The position numbers were made by a program, and so were the translations under genes. From positions 1-11,713 of the forward strand of contig JAJRWM010000053.1 in assembly GCA_024276815.1 (NCBI GenBank): DNA of 11,713 nucleotides, given 5' to 3'. The notes beneath the pieces were generated by a model that was not told where the DNA came from, made no database searches, and saw only the letters and a program-made list of their open reading frames with translations. Numbering within the stretch: the stretch's first letter is position 1; each line of letters starts with the position of its first letter. Shown one piece after another: positions 1 through 7,689 of the stretch. Source of the DNA: a bacterium. Its GTDB lineage: Bacteria > JACRDZ01 > JAJRWM01.

Positions 1-555
1 GGCTTGTTACAATATATGAGAGCTTTGGCTTTGTCGCCCCGGCTACGGCAGGAGATGGGAAACGCCGGGCGTAAATTTATCGAGGAGGAATTTTCCGCGG
101 CCGCGTTGAGAGAAAGGCTGGCGGCTATGTATCGGGAGGCGACAGATTCTTTTTCCCTGCCATCTGGAAAAAGAAAAAAGAAAAACGGGGCGGAAATAAT
201 TCTGCTCTACCGGATTGTTCCCATGTGTAACCTGTATTACCATTTATTTAACCTCAAAAAATTATATCCAGAATCCCGGGTTATTGTCTTTTCGCCTGAC
301 TCCACCGCGCCCAGTTGCGAGGCGGCGCCTTTTGTTGAGGAGGTTGTTGTCAATCAAGGGGAGAGATTTTCTGTTTCGGACTGTGAACCGGCAACCCTTG
401 GCTACCTGAAGGAAAAAAATATCAGCCGTGCGGTTATCCCCTTTGCCGGTGAAATTAATGATAAAGCCGGCAACCTGATAGAATTAAGCCGCTATCTTGG
501 CTGCCGGAATATCCAGTTGATTGACGACAAGTTTGGTTGCTTGAAAGCTGACTAA
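1..555 (+). CDS. GT4 glycosyltransferase C-terminus fused to a GT9-like half-domain (5' partial)
   Basis: The frame is open at the left edge, so the start and most of the catalytic domain lie outside the window. The first ~50 residues are the typical closing helices of a GT4 (GT-B fold) glycosyltransferase, including 'LRQEMGNAGRKFIEEEFS' and 'LAAMYREA'. After a basic linker (KRKKKN) comes a Rossmann-like stretch of about 120 residues: a beta strand 'EIILLYRIVP', then 'LKKLYPESRVIVFS', 'APFVEEVVV' and 'ISRAVIPFAG'. This order matches the N-terminal half of heptosyltransferase-type GT9 proteins, without their C-terminal half. The same GT4 + half-GT9 layout recurs in the next gene, so the two are tandem paralogues. 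Unlike that paralogue, this protein stops right after the half-domain and has no membrane anchor. Expected role: sugar transfer to a lipid-linked or surface glycan; the sugar cannot be told. GT4 is well supported; the GT9 resemblance is inferred from pattern. Confidence 0.75.
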   Translation, partial: GLLQYMRALALSPRLRQEMGNAGRKFIEEEFSAAALRERLAAMYREATDSFSLPSGKRKKKNGAEIILLYRIVPMCNLYYHLFNLKKLYPESRVIVFSPDSTAPSCEAAPFVEEVVVNQGERFSVSDCEPATLGYLKEKNISRAVIPFAGEINDKAGNLIELSRYLGCRNIQLIDDKFGCLKAD

Positions 556-558
556 GGG

Positions 559-565
559 AAGAAGG
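559..565 (+). promoter_or_regulatory. Ribosome binding site for the second glycosyltransferase
   Basis: AAGAAGG ends six bases before the ATG at 572. This purine-rich site supports 572 as the true start of the second glycosyltransferase, rather than the TTG at 646 in the frame of the main body. The frame-2 peptide that follows begins MQYKIVHFYPNQLKHPG, a classic GT-B first strand and loop, which strengthens the choice. Confidence 0.6.
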
Positions 566-571
566 GTTACG

Positions 572-2208
572 ATGCAATACAAGATAGTTCATTTTTACCC
601 CAACCAGCTCAAACACCCGGGTTTATCTATGCCTACATTGGTGAGTTGCTGGACGGGCAGCCTGACTTAATAAACGCCTACTTCGCAACTGGTTCCCTCG
701 ACAAGCTCAAGGGTTACTTTAAGGCCGGACTTGTTGTCAAAACCAATGAATCTTTGTATGACAGTGAGTTGCGTAATGTTAAGCCCCGGGTTGTTCACGC
801 CCACGGATTAGAAACCAGCGCGGCCGGTTTGGTCTACGCGATTCTTCTTAACATCCCTTTGGTCGTTTCTGTTTATGATGATCCGGCGACCCGTATTTTA
901 ACCGATCCTCCCTGGCCTGATTACTTCGTCCCCCTTTTCCGGCAAGGCTCCGAATTTATCGTCCCGTCAAATATCATACGAAATCAGCTCATTAGCCAGG
1001 GCTGTCCTCAAGAGAAGATCTCACTGATCGAGACCGGCGTAAATTGGGCAAAGCTTCAACTTCCTGATAAAAAACCGGCTGCTAGAACAACCAGTTTTTT
1101 AGCTCTTCTGCCTTTGACCGGTTCCACGGAGCTTAAGCTGGTAATCGATGCTTTTACCCGGCTTGTCAAGACAACCTCTAATATCCGGTTGACAATTTTT
1201 AGCGAAGCGCGGCCGGCTATCGAGGTCCTGAGCTATATCAAAAAACAAGACTATAGCGACAAAATCTCCTTGGTCAGAATTACCGACACCGGAAAACACC
1301 GGCAATATTTACAATCCTCGGATGTCTTTATCGTCGCGGGAGCGGCTTCTTCTCTGAACGAACAAAGGATAACCCTGGAAGCGATGGCTCGTGCTTTGCC
1401 GGTAATCGCGGTTAACAGCCCGGAGCTGGCTGAAATTATTCAAGACAAGCTGACCGGTTTCCTGGTCGCCAAAGATGGGCACGAAGCGTTGCTTCAACAC
1501 ATGAAAGAGTTGCGGGCCGCGGAGCCTCTGGCCGCTGAAATGGGAGCCAGGGCCCGGCAATTTGTTGGCGATTGCCATAATATCAAAAACATACGTCAGG
1601 AATTAGCCGCTTGTTACCTGAGTCTGATTAAATCAAAAAGGAAAATATATAACTTTAAAAAAGAGGAAAATTACTGTCAGAAGATACTCCTAATCCGTTC
1701 AATCCCCTTAATCGATTTTCTGCACAAGCTTTTCTTTATTAAACATGAATTCCCTTACTCCGAGATTTTCGTCCTGACCAACTCGTCAACTCTCGCGCAA
1801 TGCCAGGCTCATCCGCTGATTGACGGGGTGATTGAATTCAGCGGCAACCGCTTCAGCCCCTTTCAATTGAAAGCCAAGCAGAGGAGAATCCTGAACAAGA
1901 GGTTTGATAAAGTAATTGTGCCCTTCACAAATGAGCAAGGTCAGGGGTTTGAAAACGTCGCGGCCATGGCCAAACTATTAGGCGGCAGAGAGACTTTAGG
2001 CCTCAACGAGCATAACCAAACAACCAGGCTTGGCTGGTTTTTCATGTTTAGGCCGATAATGAATAAAAAACTGTTCGCCCGGCTTATGAAGAAGGCTGTC
2101 ATTCTGATCGGCGTTTCCCTGGCGATTGTTTTTTTAAGCGTATGTTATCTCTTGATAAAACTGGTGAACCGCTTTAAAAAGACTGAATCGGGGAGCGAGA
2201 CTTACTGA
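572..2208 (+). CDS. Membrane-anchored GT4 glycosyltransferase with GT9-like C-terminal half-domain; frameshifted near its start
   Basis: A GT-B fold glycosyltransferase of the GT4 type, probably adding a sugar to a surface glycan at the inner face of the membrane. The main frame is open from 556 to 2208. The natural N-terminus (MQYKIVHFYPNQLKHPG) is read from the ATG at 572 in another frame; restoring one base near 619-625 joins them into about 545 residues. Visible in the main body: 'VVHAHGLETSAAG' (acceptor-side loop), 'YDDPATR', 'FIVPSNIIRNQL' and 'EKISLIETGVNW'. The donor-site region 'NEQRITLEAMARALPVIA' has its two Glu five residues apart instead of the usual seven. After a basic linker, from about 1678, comes a Rossmann half-domain ('KILLIRSIP', 'HPLIDGVIEF', 'RFDKVIVPF') matching the one in the preceding gene. 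A single transmembrane helix at about 2095-2157 with a basic tail ends the protein. It follows its paralogue by 16 bases, so the two are probably co-transcribed. The sugar is unknown, and the GT9 similarity is by pattern only. Confidence 0.75.
616..625 (+). other. Apparent -1 frameshift site in the second glycosyltransferase
   Basis: Reading from ATG 572 the codons are CAC CCG GGT TTA, and this frame then ends at TAA 668-670 after 32 codons. Moving back one base here continues as IYAYIGELLDGQPDL and runs to 2208. One missing T in the run at 622-624 would explain it. The bases 619-625 (G GGT TTA) also fit the X XXY YYZ slippery pattern, in the correct phase. The nearest possible hairpin (GCTG 648-651 with CAGC 658-661) is short and about 22 bases away, so programmed frameshifting is only weakly supported. 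Confidence 0.7.
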
Positions 2209-2267
2209 AATTCAGATACTGTTTGAAACAACCGATAAGGTAAAATTGAATCATAAAAAATATCTCT

Positions 2268-2271
2268 GGAG
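2268..2271 (+). promoter_or_regulatory. Ribosome binding site for the radical SAM gene
   Basis: GGAG lies six bases before the ATG at 2278 and fixes that start. It sits at the end of a 69-base AT-rich gap after the preceding stop. No convincing promoter is visible in the gap: TTGAAA at 2223 and TAAAAT at 2241 are only 12 bases apart. Confidence 0.65.
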
Positions 2272-2277
2272 CTTATC

Positions 2278-3813
2278 ATGAAAATTGGCGACAACGTCAA
2301 AGTTAATCTTTATGGAGCAGGAAAGAAAAAACATAAAAGTCTTGTCCTGAATAAACATGGCGAGTTAACCTATCTGGAACATTTGCTTAAACGGTTAAAA
2401 AGCATTCCCCGGCTGGAGATTGTTCTCAGCGCCAGCCCCGGGGATAACTGTGAGGAGTTAACCAGAATCGCCCAAAAAGCAAAGTGCCCGCTCTTTTTCG
2501 ACTCGGAAACGGAGCGCCATCAACGCTTGTTAAACACCATGAAAAAATTTAAATTCGACGCCATGCTGGATCTGCCCGCCATCTATTGCGCTCTGGGTAT
2601 TGAGCACACCAAGGCAATGATAAACGACCATTGCCAAAGCGGCGCCGAGATAACGGTTCCCGTAAACTTTCCCGCCGGGGGCACACCTTTATCCGTTCTC
2701 TCGCTGAAGGCGTTAGAGAAAATGGTCAAGATTGGTTATGATAAACCATACTACAAGGACTTGGAAGCGTTATCCGATGATCTGGAAGTTAATTTTTATG
2801 AATTGGAAGGTCAGCGGACCTATTTTGAAACCAGTTTGATTCTGGCAACCGAGAAGAACAGAGTACGGGTAGACTATCTGTTAACCCTGAACCCGGCAAC
2901 AATGAAAGACGAAGAAAAAACATATGAGGAGTTAAATAAACAGGACAAGCATGATCTTTTTTTTAAAAAAACAACCTGTTTCACGTTGGAAACGACCAAT
3001 CTTTGTAACCTGCGCTGTATCGGCTGCGTACACGGTATGAAATTGTTGACCAGGGAAAAGGGGATCATGTCACTGGATGATTTCAAAAGAATAATCCGGG
3101 ATATTCCCGAAGGTTCAGGCCTGAACATGTTTGGTTTTGGCGAGCCGTTTATTAACAAAGACATCTATCAGATGTTCAATCTGACGAAAAATATGCGTAC
3201 CAACACCTCGACCAACGGTCATTACTTCCACTCCGAGAAAAACAGAAACAGGTTGGTTGAATCGCACTTGGACCATCTTGTGGTCGCCATTGACGGAGCG
3301 AGTGAAGAAACCTATTCCAAGTATCGCAAGCGAGGCATGTTCACCCGTATCATCAATGATATCAGGAAGTTAATTGAATTACGGGATTCGAAGGGGGTTG
3401 AAACGCCCCAAATAGACATGCAGTTTATTCTTTTTAAATTTAACGAGCATGAGGCGGAGTTGGCCGGAAAGCTGGCTGATGAAACAGGGTTTGATAATAT
3501 TTTATACAAAACAACCCTGGGAAAATTAAAGGGCGCGTCTAAAATGCGGGTGAAGAAGGATCGCAGCCTCCGGGTTTTTGCCAAGTCACACTTCCTCTCG
3601 CCCTTTCGCAGTTGTCTCACGCCAATGATTATGTGGAATGGCGATGTCAGTCCCTGCTGTCATCTTTTTAATGGCGACCTGGTCATTGGCAATATGGTCC
3701 GACAAACTTATGACGAAATAAAACAAACAGATGTTTTTAAAGAGTTTGTTCAGCGCCGGGTAGCTCTTGAGGAAGATGCCTGCGCTAAACACGCTTGCTA
3801 CTGCTATTCTTAA
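2278..3813 (+). CDS. Radical SAM/SPASM protein with N-terminal SpsF-like nucleotidyltransferase domain
   Basis: A 511-residue fusion. Residues about 230-440 are a radical SAM domain. The cluster motif is C243-x3-C247-x2-C250 (CNLRCIGC), expected to hold the 4Fe-4S cluster that cleaves S-adenosylmethionine, followed by 'FGFGEPFINKD' in the GGEP position and 'HLVVAIDGASEETYSKYR'. The C-terminus (from 'SCLTPMIMWNGDVSPCCHLF') is a SPASM-type extra-cluster domain with Cys residues near 502, 507 and 509. Residues 1 to about 225 resemble SpsF/CMP-KDO-synthetase cytidylyltransferases in order: 'LEIVLSASPGDN', 'SETERHQRLLNTMKKFKFDAM', 'NFPAGGTPLSVLSLKALE', 'VRVDYLLTLNPA'. The usual N-terminal nucleotide-binding signature and the acidic motif after the second strand are not recognisable, so this half may bind a sugar nucleotide without catalysis. 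Lying downstream of two glycosyltransferases, it may modify a nucleotide-activated sugar or glycan; the substrate is unknown. The radical SAM part is certain; the SpsF assignment is moderate. Confidence 0.85.
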   Translation: MKIGDNVKVNLYGAGKKKHKSLVLNKHGELTYLEHLLKRLKSIPRLEIVLSASPGDNCEELTRIAQKAKCPLFFDSETERHQRLLNTMKKFKFDAMLDLPAIYCALGIEHTKAMINDHCQSGAEITVPVNFPAGGTPLSVLSLKALEKMVKIGYDKPYYKDLEALSDDLEVNFYELEGQRTYFETSLILATEKNRVRVDYLLTLNPATMKDEEKTYEELNKQDKHDLFFKKTTCFTLETTNLCNLRCIGCVHGMKLLTREKGIMSLDDFKRIIRDIPEGSGLNMFGFGEPFINKDIYQMFNLTKNMRTNTSTNGHYFHSEKNRNRLVESHLDHLVVAIDGASEETYSKYRKRGMFTRIINDIRKLIELRDSKGVETPQIDMQFILFKFNEHEAELAGKLADETGFDNILYKTTLGKLKGASKMRVKKDRSLRVFAKSHFLSPFRSCLTPMIMWNGDVSPCCHLFNGDLVIGNMVRQTYDEIKQTDVFKEFVQRRVALEEDACAKHACYCYS

Positions 3814-3845
3814 GCTCCCGGGAGGCGAGGTCACTATATCCGTGG

Positions 3846-5105
3846 TCAGGGCGTGCCGGTCAAAGTAAACGCGGCCCAGTAAACCGGGTGCGGATAGTAC
3901 TTTTTCACTAAAAGCTGGGCTTTCTGAAGAGCCGCCGCCCGGTCGTTACCTGATAAATAACGGTAGAACCGCTTGGTGATAACCGCGGCGGTGACATCGT
4001 TAACGCGCCAGAGCGTTGAGACCACGCCGGGAACGCCGGCGAAAAGAAAGGCCCGGTTCAGCCCGCTGATCTCTTCGCCCTGATACTGGTTGCCCAGGCC
4101 GGTCTGGCAGGCGCTTAAAGTAACCAGTTGAGCCGTCAGCTTCATCCCTAATATCTCTCTGACCCTTAAATGGCCATCGTTGTCCTCATCGGGAGCCAGT
4201 TCAAGGGCTGAGAAAAGAGGGCTTTGGGGCGCGAGTTTCCCGTGCGAGCCAAAATGGACAGCCTGGTAGCCGCCGGCCAGTTTTTTAAAAACGCTTTCAG
4301 TCGCTTTTTCGCCCACCAAGCCGGTCGTCCGGCTGAAGGAACGGGCAATACTCTTCACTTCTTTTTCCGAGAAGGGCAATTGATCGTTTTTCCGCCCTGT
4401 TTTGGGATTGCCAAAAGCAAGTACGTTTTGGATACCGGGCCTGCTTAAAGAGCGGCAATAGGGTAAGAGGTTCGCCTGGGGCAACTGGATTAACTGAAAT
4501 TTCTCTACTAAAAATTTTTCCCCGTCGTAAAGGCTGGCAAAGGGCAAATAGTGCAGATTGAGATGGGGAACCAGGTAAATCCTGCCAATCTGAGTTAATT
4601 CTTTTTCCAGAGGCGCGAACAGGGTTTGATATAAGGACCGGGATAATTGCCGGTAGCCGGCGGTTTTTTCTATCTGTGACCGGTAGGCCGCGATCAGCTC
4701 AAGCAGTTTGGCTTTTTCAATTCCGACTGAATACATCTTTAAGTCGGTCCCGGTCAGCAACCATAGATATAGTTCTTTTTCACTGATAAAATAAGCGAGT
4801 ACCGCTTCGTCGGCGGCCAGATTGTCTTGCAGGGCGTTCAGCCCTACCCGGTCCGAGGCGACCAGGTAGTAGAGGTTGGGATGATCTTTTCGCCAGCCGG
4901 CCAGGATAGTTTCTTTTTGTTCTTTTGTTTTACGTAGCCGCGGTGCAATCGCCGGGCCTGGTATCGCGGCGGCCAACTGGCTGTTTAAAGAGTTTTCCCG
5001 CCGCCACAGCTTCAGATATTCCTCCCAGGTTTCGCCGGCTTCTTCACTGGCGAACTTGATCTCCCGGGCGGATATCAGGTTTAAAAAGGCGGCCGCCTTG
5101 GCCTG
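3846..5105 (-). CDS. C-terminal segment: CHAT domain with intact His/Cys dyad
   Basis: CHAT (caspase HetF associated with TPRs) is a caspase-fold cysteine peptidase family. This 419-codon segment starts in the pre-CHAT helices ('QAKAAAFLNLISAREIKF') and holds a complete CHAT domain. In order: 'AVLAYFISEKELYLWLL', 'SLYQTLFAPLEKEL', 'IYLVPHLNLHYLPFASLYDG', 'VLAFGNPK', 'LPFSEKEVKSIA', then the catalytic motifs 'VHFGSHG' (His codon 4244-4242) and 'LVTLSACQTG' (Cys codon 4109-4107), 'EISGLNRAFLFAGVPGVVST' and the closing 'HPVYWAAFTLTG'. All hallmarks and a normal end are present, so as a domain it looks active. The best available start on its own is a TTG at 4976, without a ribosome site and inside the linker; the segment is better read as the C-terminus of the giant protein behind the TAA at 5108-5106. 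The target is unknown; family members cleave proteins when a TPR partner senses a signal. Confidence 0.85.
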   Translation of the reverse strand, partial: QAKAAAFLNLISAREIKFASEEAGETWEEYLKLWRRENSLNSQLAAAIPGPAIAPRLRKTKEQKETILAGWRKDHPNLYYLVASDRVGLNALQDNLAADEAVLAYFISEKELYLWLLTGTDLKMYSVGIEKAKLLELIAAYRSQIEKTAGYRQLSRSLYQTLFAPLEKELTQIGRIYLVPHLNLHYLPFASLYDGEKFLVEKFQLIQLPQANLLPYCRSLSRPGIQNVLAFGNPKTGRKNDQLPFSEKEVKSIARSFSRTTGLVGEKATESVFKKLAGGYQAVHFGSHGKLAPQSPLFSALELAPDEDNDGHLRVREILGMKLTAQLVTLSACQTGLGNQYQGEEISGLNRAFLFAGVPGVVSTLWRVNDVTAAVITKRFYRYLSGNDRAAALQKAQLLVKKYYPHPVYWAAFTLTGTP

Positions 5106-5108
5106 TTA
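5106..5108 (-). other. In-frame TAA stop before the C-terminal CHAT
   Basis: Minus-strand TAA lies in 'LSFRYS*QAKAAAFLNLIS'. This is the pre-CHAT helix, which in the family commonly reads like 'xxERxKARxFLDLL'. A Glu codon (GAA, one base different) is therefore the likeliest original. The frame continues to the end of the CHAT domain. Confidence 0.75.
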
Positions 5109-5384
5109 ACTGTACCGGAAGGATAAGGCGGACTCTTTTAAACGCCAGCCCAGCGCGATCGTTTTTTCATATAAAAGCGCCGGCGTTTCCGCCAGTTCGT
5201 AAGCGCTTGACGCTCCCCGGGCCTTGGGCGCTCTTCGGGAAAGGATTTCCAGGGCTTGCCCGTAAAGAGAATAAGCTTCTCTCGCCAGACCTTTTTTTTC
5301 ATTGATTAGCCCCAGCTTAAAAAGCGCCCGCCAGCGGAACTCGCCAAACCCCGACGCTTTCGCCAGTCTGGCCGCTTGCTGATA
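5109..5384 (-). pseudogene. Short TPR segment between two in-frame stops
   Basis: A 92-codon open stretch in the same frame as its neighbours, continuing the second TPR array: 'RWRALFKLGLINEKKGLARE', 'AYSLYGQALEIL', 'AYELAETPALLYEKTIALGW'. It contains no start codon with a ribosome site and would not be translated unless the stop at 5387-5385 is suppressed or is an error. It is the evidence that the middle and C-terminal segments belong to one protein. Confidence 0.7.
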
Positions 5385-5387
5385 CTA
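5385..5387 (-). other. In-frame TAG stop within TPR helix
   Basis: Minus-strand TAG falls in 'NESEAVE*YQQAARLAKA', a TPR helix that continues in the same frame past the stop. A Gln or Glu codon differing by one base (CAG or GAG) would be normal at this place. It is followed by 92 sense codons before the next stop. Confidence 0.75.
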
Positions 5388-7689
5388 TTCAACGGCCTCG
5401 CTTTCGTTTTGCCGGGCATAAGAATTCCCCAACTGGAGCAGGATTAAAAGTCGCTCAGGAATATTGTTGAGCTGACGGGCATATCCGAGCGCGGTTTTTT
5501 GATAGTTAATAGCCTCGTCGATTTGTCCCCTTTTAAAGGAATTAAGCCCGAGATTACGATAGTCATACATCTGTCCCCAGGCCGAGTTCAGTTCCTTGTC
5601 AATAGCGAGCGCCAGCTTGAAGGCGTCAAACGCTTCCCTTAACTGGTTATTCTTTTGATAGGTCAGGCCCTGGTTGTTAAAGGCTGTCGCCAGTTCGGCC
5701 TGATCGTTGATCTGCCGGGCCAGTTTGACAACTTTCTCTTGCTCGGTCAGCGCTTCAGCCAGGCGACCTTCGTCACGTAAAATCAGGCCCAGTAACGTCC
5801 TGGCGGTTAGCTCCAGCTTGGAATCAGCCCTGAGTTGACCGGCCCGCTCCAACGCCAGCCGGGTCAGTTCCCGGGCTTTTTGTCGGTCGCCCAGCTTCCA
5901 GTAGGCGTTGGCCTGGTCAACCAGGGAAGCGGCGTAAAGGTTTTCTGCCTGCAGGGCTTCAGCGTCTTTCGCCGTGGCCCGGGCTTTATTTAAAGCCTCT
6001 TGGAATTTGCCGGATTTTAACAGGGTACGCCCTGCGCCCTGTTCGACCTGGATCATTTTGTCAGGCAAATTCAGTTTTGTATAAATTTCCAAAGCCTTGT
6101 TGAAGTCGCTGAGTGCGCCCTCGTAATCGTCCCGGTCAACTGTTTTGAAATTCGCCCGCTCAAAATAGTTTTGGGCCAGCAATTCATCCAGGCGTTCTGC
6201 CCGGCAAATAGTTATGCTTTTTTGGAAGAAGGTTAGAGAATTCGGGAAATCACGTTTCGCCTGATACATTTTGGCCAGATTGTTATATGTTTCAGCCAGG
6301 GCTTGGGCGTTTTGATATTTCAGCAGATAGCGGACAAGAGCTTCCCCAACGGCGGCGGCTTTGGTAAACTGACGGGCCTTGCTTCTCAGGTAAAACAGTT
6401 TTTGCCGGGCTGGATAGATTTTCTCCGGGGGCTGGCCGTCGGCCCCGGCCTCCCTGACCAATATCTCCTGGTAATCCGCCGCCTTGGCGTACGAAGCGTT
6501 GTTTATACCGGCCAGAATAATCGCGGAGTAAATTTTGTCTCGGTCCGCCGCGCTGGTCCCGGGGATATCCTTAGCCATCGAAGCGGCTAACTCGAAGAGG
6601 TTCAAAGCGACCTCCCATTTCTTTTTGGCGAAGGCTTGCAAGGCCTGCTTTAAAGTTTTGGAGTAGATTTCTTCTTTGAAAACCGCTTGTTCCCCGGTCG
6701 TCAGTCCTCCGTAACCGTAGAGCTGTAAACCGGCCCAGTCGCGCGGAGCCGGATGCTTGACTTTAAAATCCCGGATGATTTCTCTCAGAGCCTGGGCTTC
6801 CGGTTGCTTTTTTAAACGGGAGTAGTATTGTTCAAGCAGCTCCAGCTGAAGCGCGGCCGGTATTGGCCAGCCTGATATGACGGCTTGCGGACAGCCGCTG
6901 TAAAGCAGCGCCCGGAGAAAGAGCCGCTTCGACATTTCGTTTTCATTCGTTAGTTGCCGATTGGGTAATACCAACAAGGCGCAGTCAAGCCGCTTTTGGA
7001 ATAACAAATCGTTGGCTAACCGGCCGTTCCGGGTTTCAATCCCGCTTTCCCAGGGATTTACCTGAGCAAAATCCGGGGCGTCAAACCAACTGATGACGCC
7101 ATAACTGGCAATTTTGTCTGACAGGTTATGAATATCCTTGTTGGTATACCGGCTTTGGTGCAAAAATAATTTGGCGGCGGCGGTGGTAAACCGGTCGGTT
7201 TTTGCCCGGTCCGCCGGCCCGACATCTTCCGGGAGATTCACGATTAGGTGGCTGGTATAGTTCAGGTTTTTCTTGCGGAAGCTGCTTAGCCACTGCTTCA
7301 GACTGAAATTGCTGACGAGTTCAAATTGGTCGATCAGGTAGCCTTGCCCGTAGGGCAGCGCGCCGAAAGGTATTCGGGAGATCACTTGATCGTTAACCAG
7401 GTGAACGCGGGTATGTTTTTCCAGTTTTCGGGCCAGCGGTTCGATTAGAAGCCTGGAAAGCTCTTCCCCGGCTTGCCGATAATTTTTACCGGCCTGAACC
7501 GCTGACAGAAAACCATTAATCTTTTCCTTGAGATTACCTTGGTTAACTTCTTGGTAATAATAATTAATTTCATCTTTTGCGATTAACCAGATATTGATTC
7601 CCTTTTCCGTGACCTGATAGTCTAAAAGAGCGGTTTTTTCGTTAAGCTCACTTTGGATCTGGGATAAGAAAACGGCGTAACCCAGTAAA
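5385..7689 (-). CDS. Middle segment: inactive CHAT-like domain and second TPR array
   Basis: Continuation of the giant protein after the frameshift. From about 7660 to 6710 it follows the CHAT layout: 'KTALLDYQVTEKGINIWLI', 'LLIEPLARKLEKHTRVHLV', 'IPFGALPYGQGYLIDQFELV', then the core. Where the C-terminal CHAT domain has 'VHFGSHG' and 'LVTLSACQTG', this one has 'VISWFDAP' (around 7091) and 'LLVLPNRQLT' (around 6970), so both catalytic His and Cys are missing. It keeps the fold markers 'FLRALLYSGCPQAVISGWPI', parallel to 'FLFAGVPGVVSTLWRV'. From about 6690 on it is TPR repeats, e.g. 'AETYNNLAKMYQAKRDFPNS' and 'EGALSDFNKALEIYTKLNL'. It ends at TAG 5387-5385 in the middle of a TPR helix ('EAVE*YQQAARLAK'). 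The first possible start is a GTG at 7385, deep inside the domain and without a ribosome site, so it is not an independent gene. Confidence 0.8.

Noticed and set aside
553-645. Readthrough of TAA 553 joining both glycosyltransferases into one polyprotein
   Set aside because: The frame is open across the junction, but the correct N-terminus of the second enzyme is encoded in a different frame behind its own ribosome site, so the open frame is chance.
646-648. TTG as the start of the second glycosyltransferase
   Set aside because: It lies inside the first Rossmann helix, has no ribosome site, and would drop the first beta strand that is present in another frame from the ATG at 572.
2223-2246. 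TTGAAA / TAAAAT promoter before the radical SAM gene
   Set aside because: Spacing of 12 bases is too short for a sigma-70 type promoter; AT-rich sequence makes such matches common.
3815-3824. CTCCCGGGAG palindrome between the convergent genes as a terminator
   Set aside because: Ten bases with no loop and no T-run on either side; not a credible hairpin terminator.
4974-4976. TTG as an independent start for a stand-alone CHAT protein
   Set aside because: No ribosome site, and family-like pre-CHAT sequence continues upstream in the same frame to 5105 and beyond.
5106-5387. Alternative genetic code with TAA/TAG as sense codons
   Set aside because: TAA ends two neighbouring genes at natural protein ends (553-555 and 3811-3813), and two frameshifts in the same window already point to lesions or errors.
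7383-7385. GTG as the start of a separate TPR gene
   Set aside because: It falls within a CHAT-like domain whose first half is encoded upstream in the same frame; no ribosome site.
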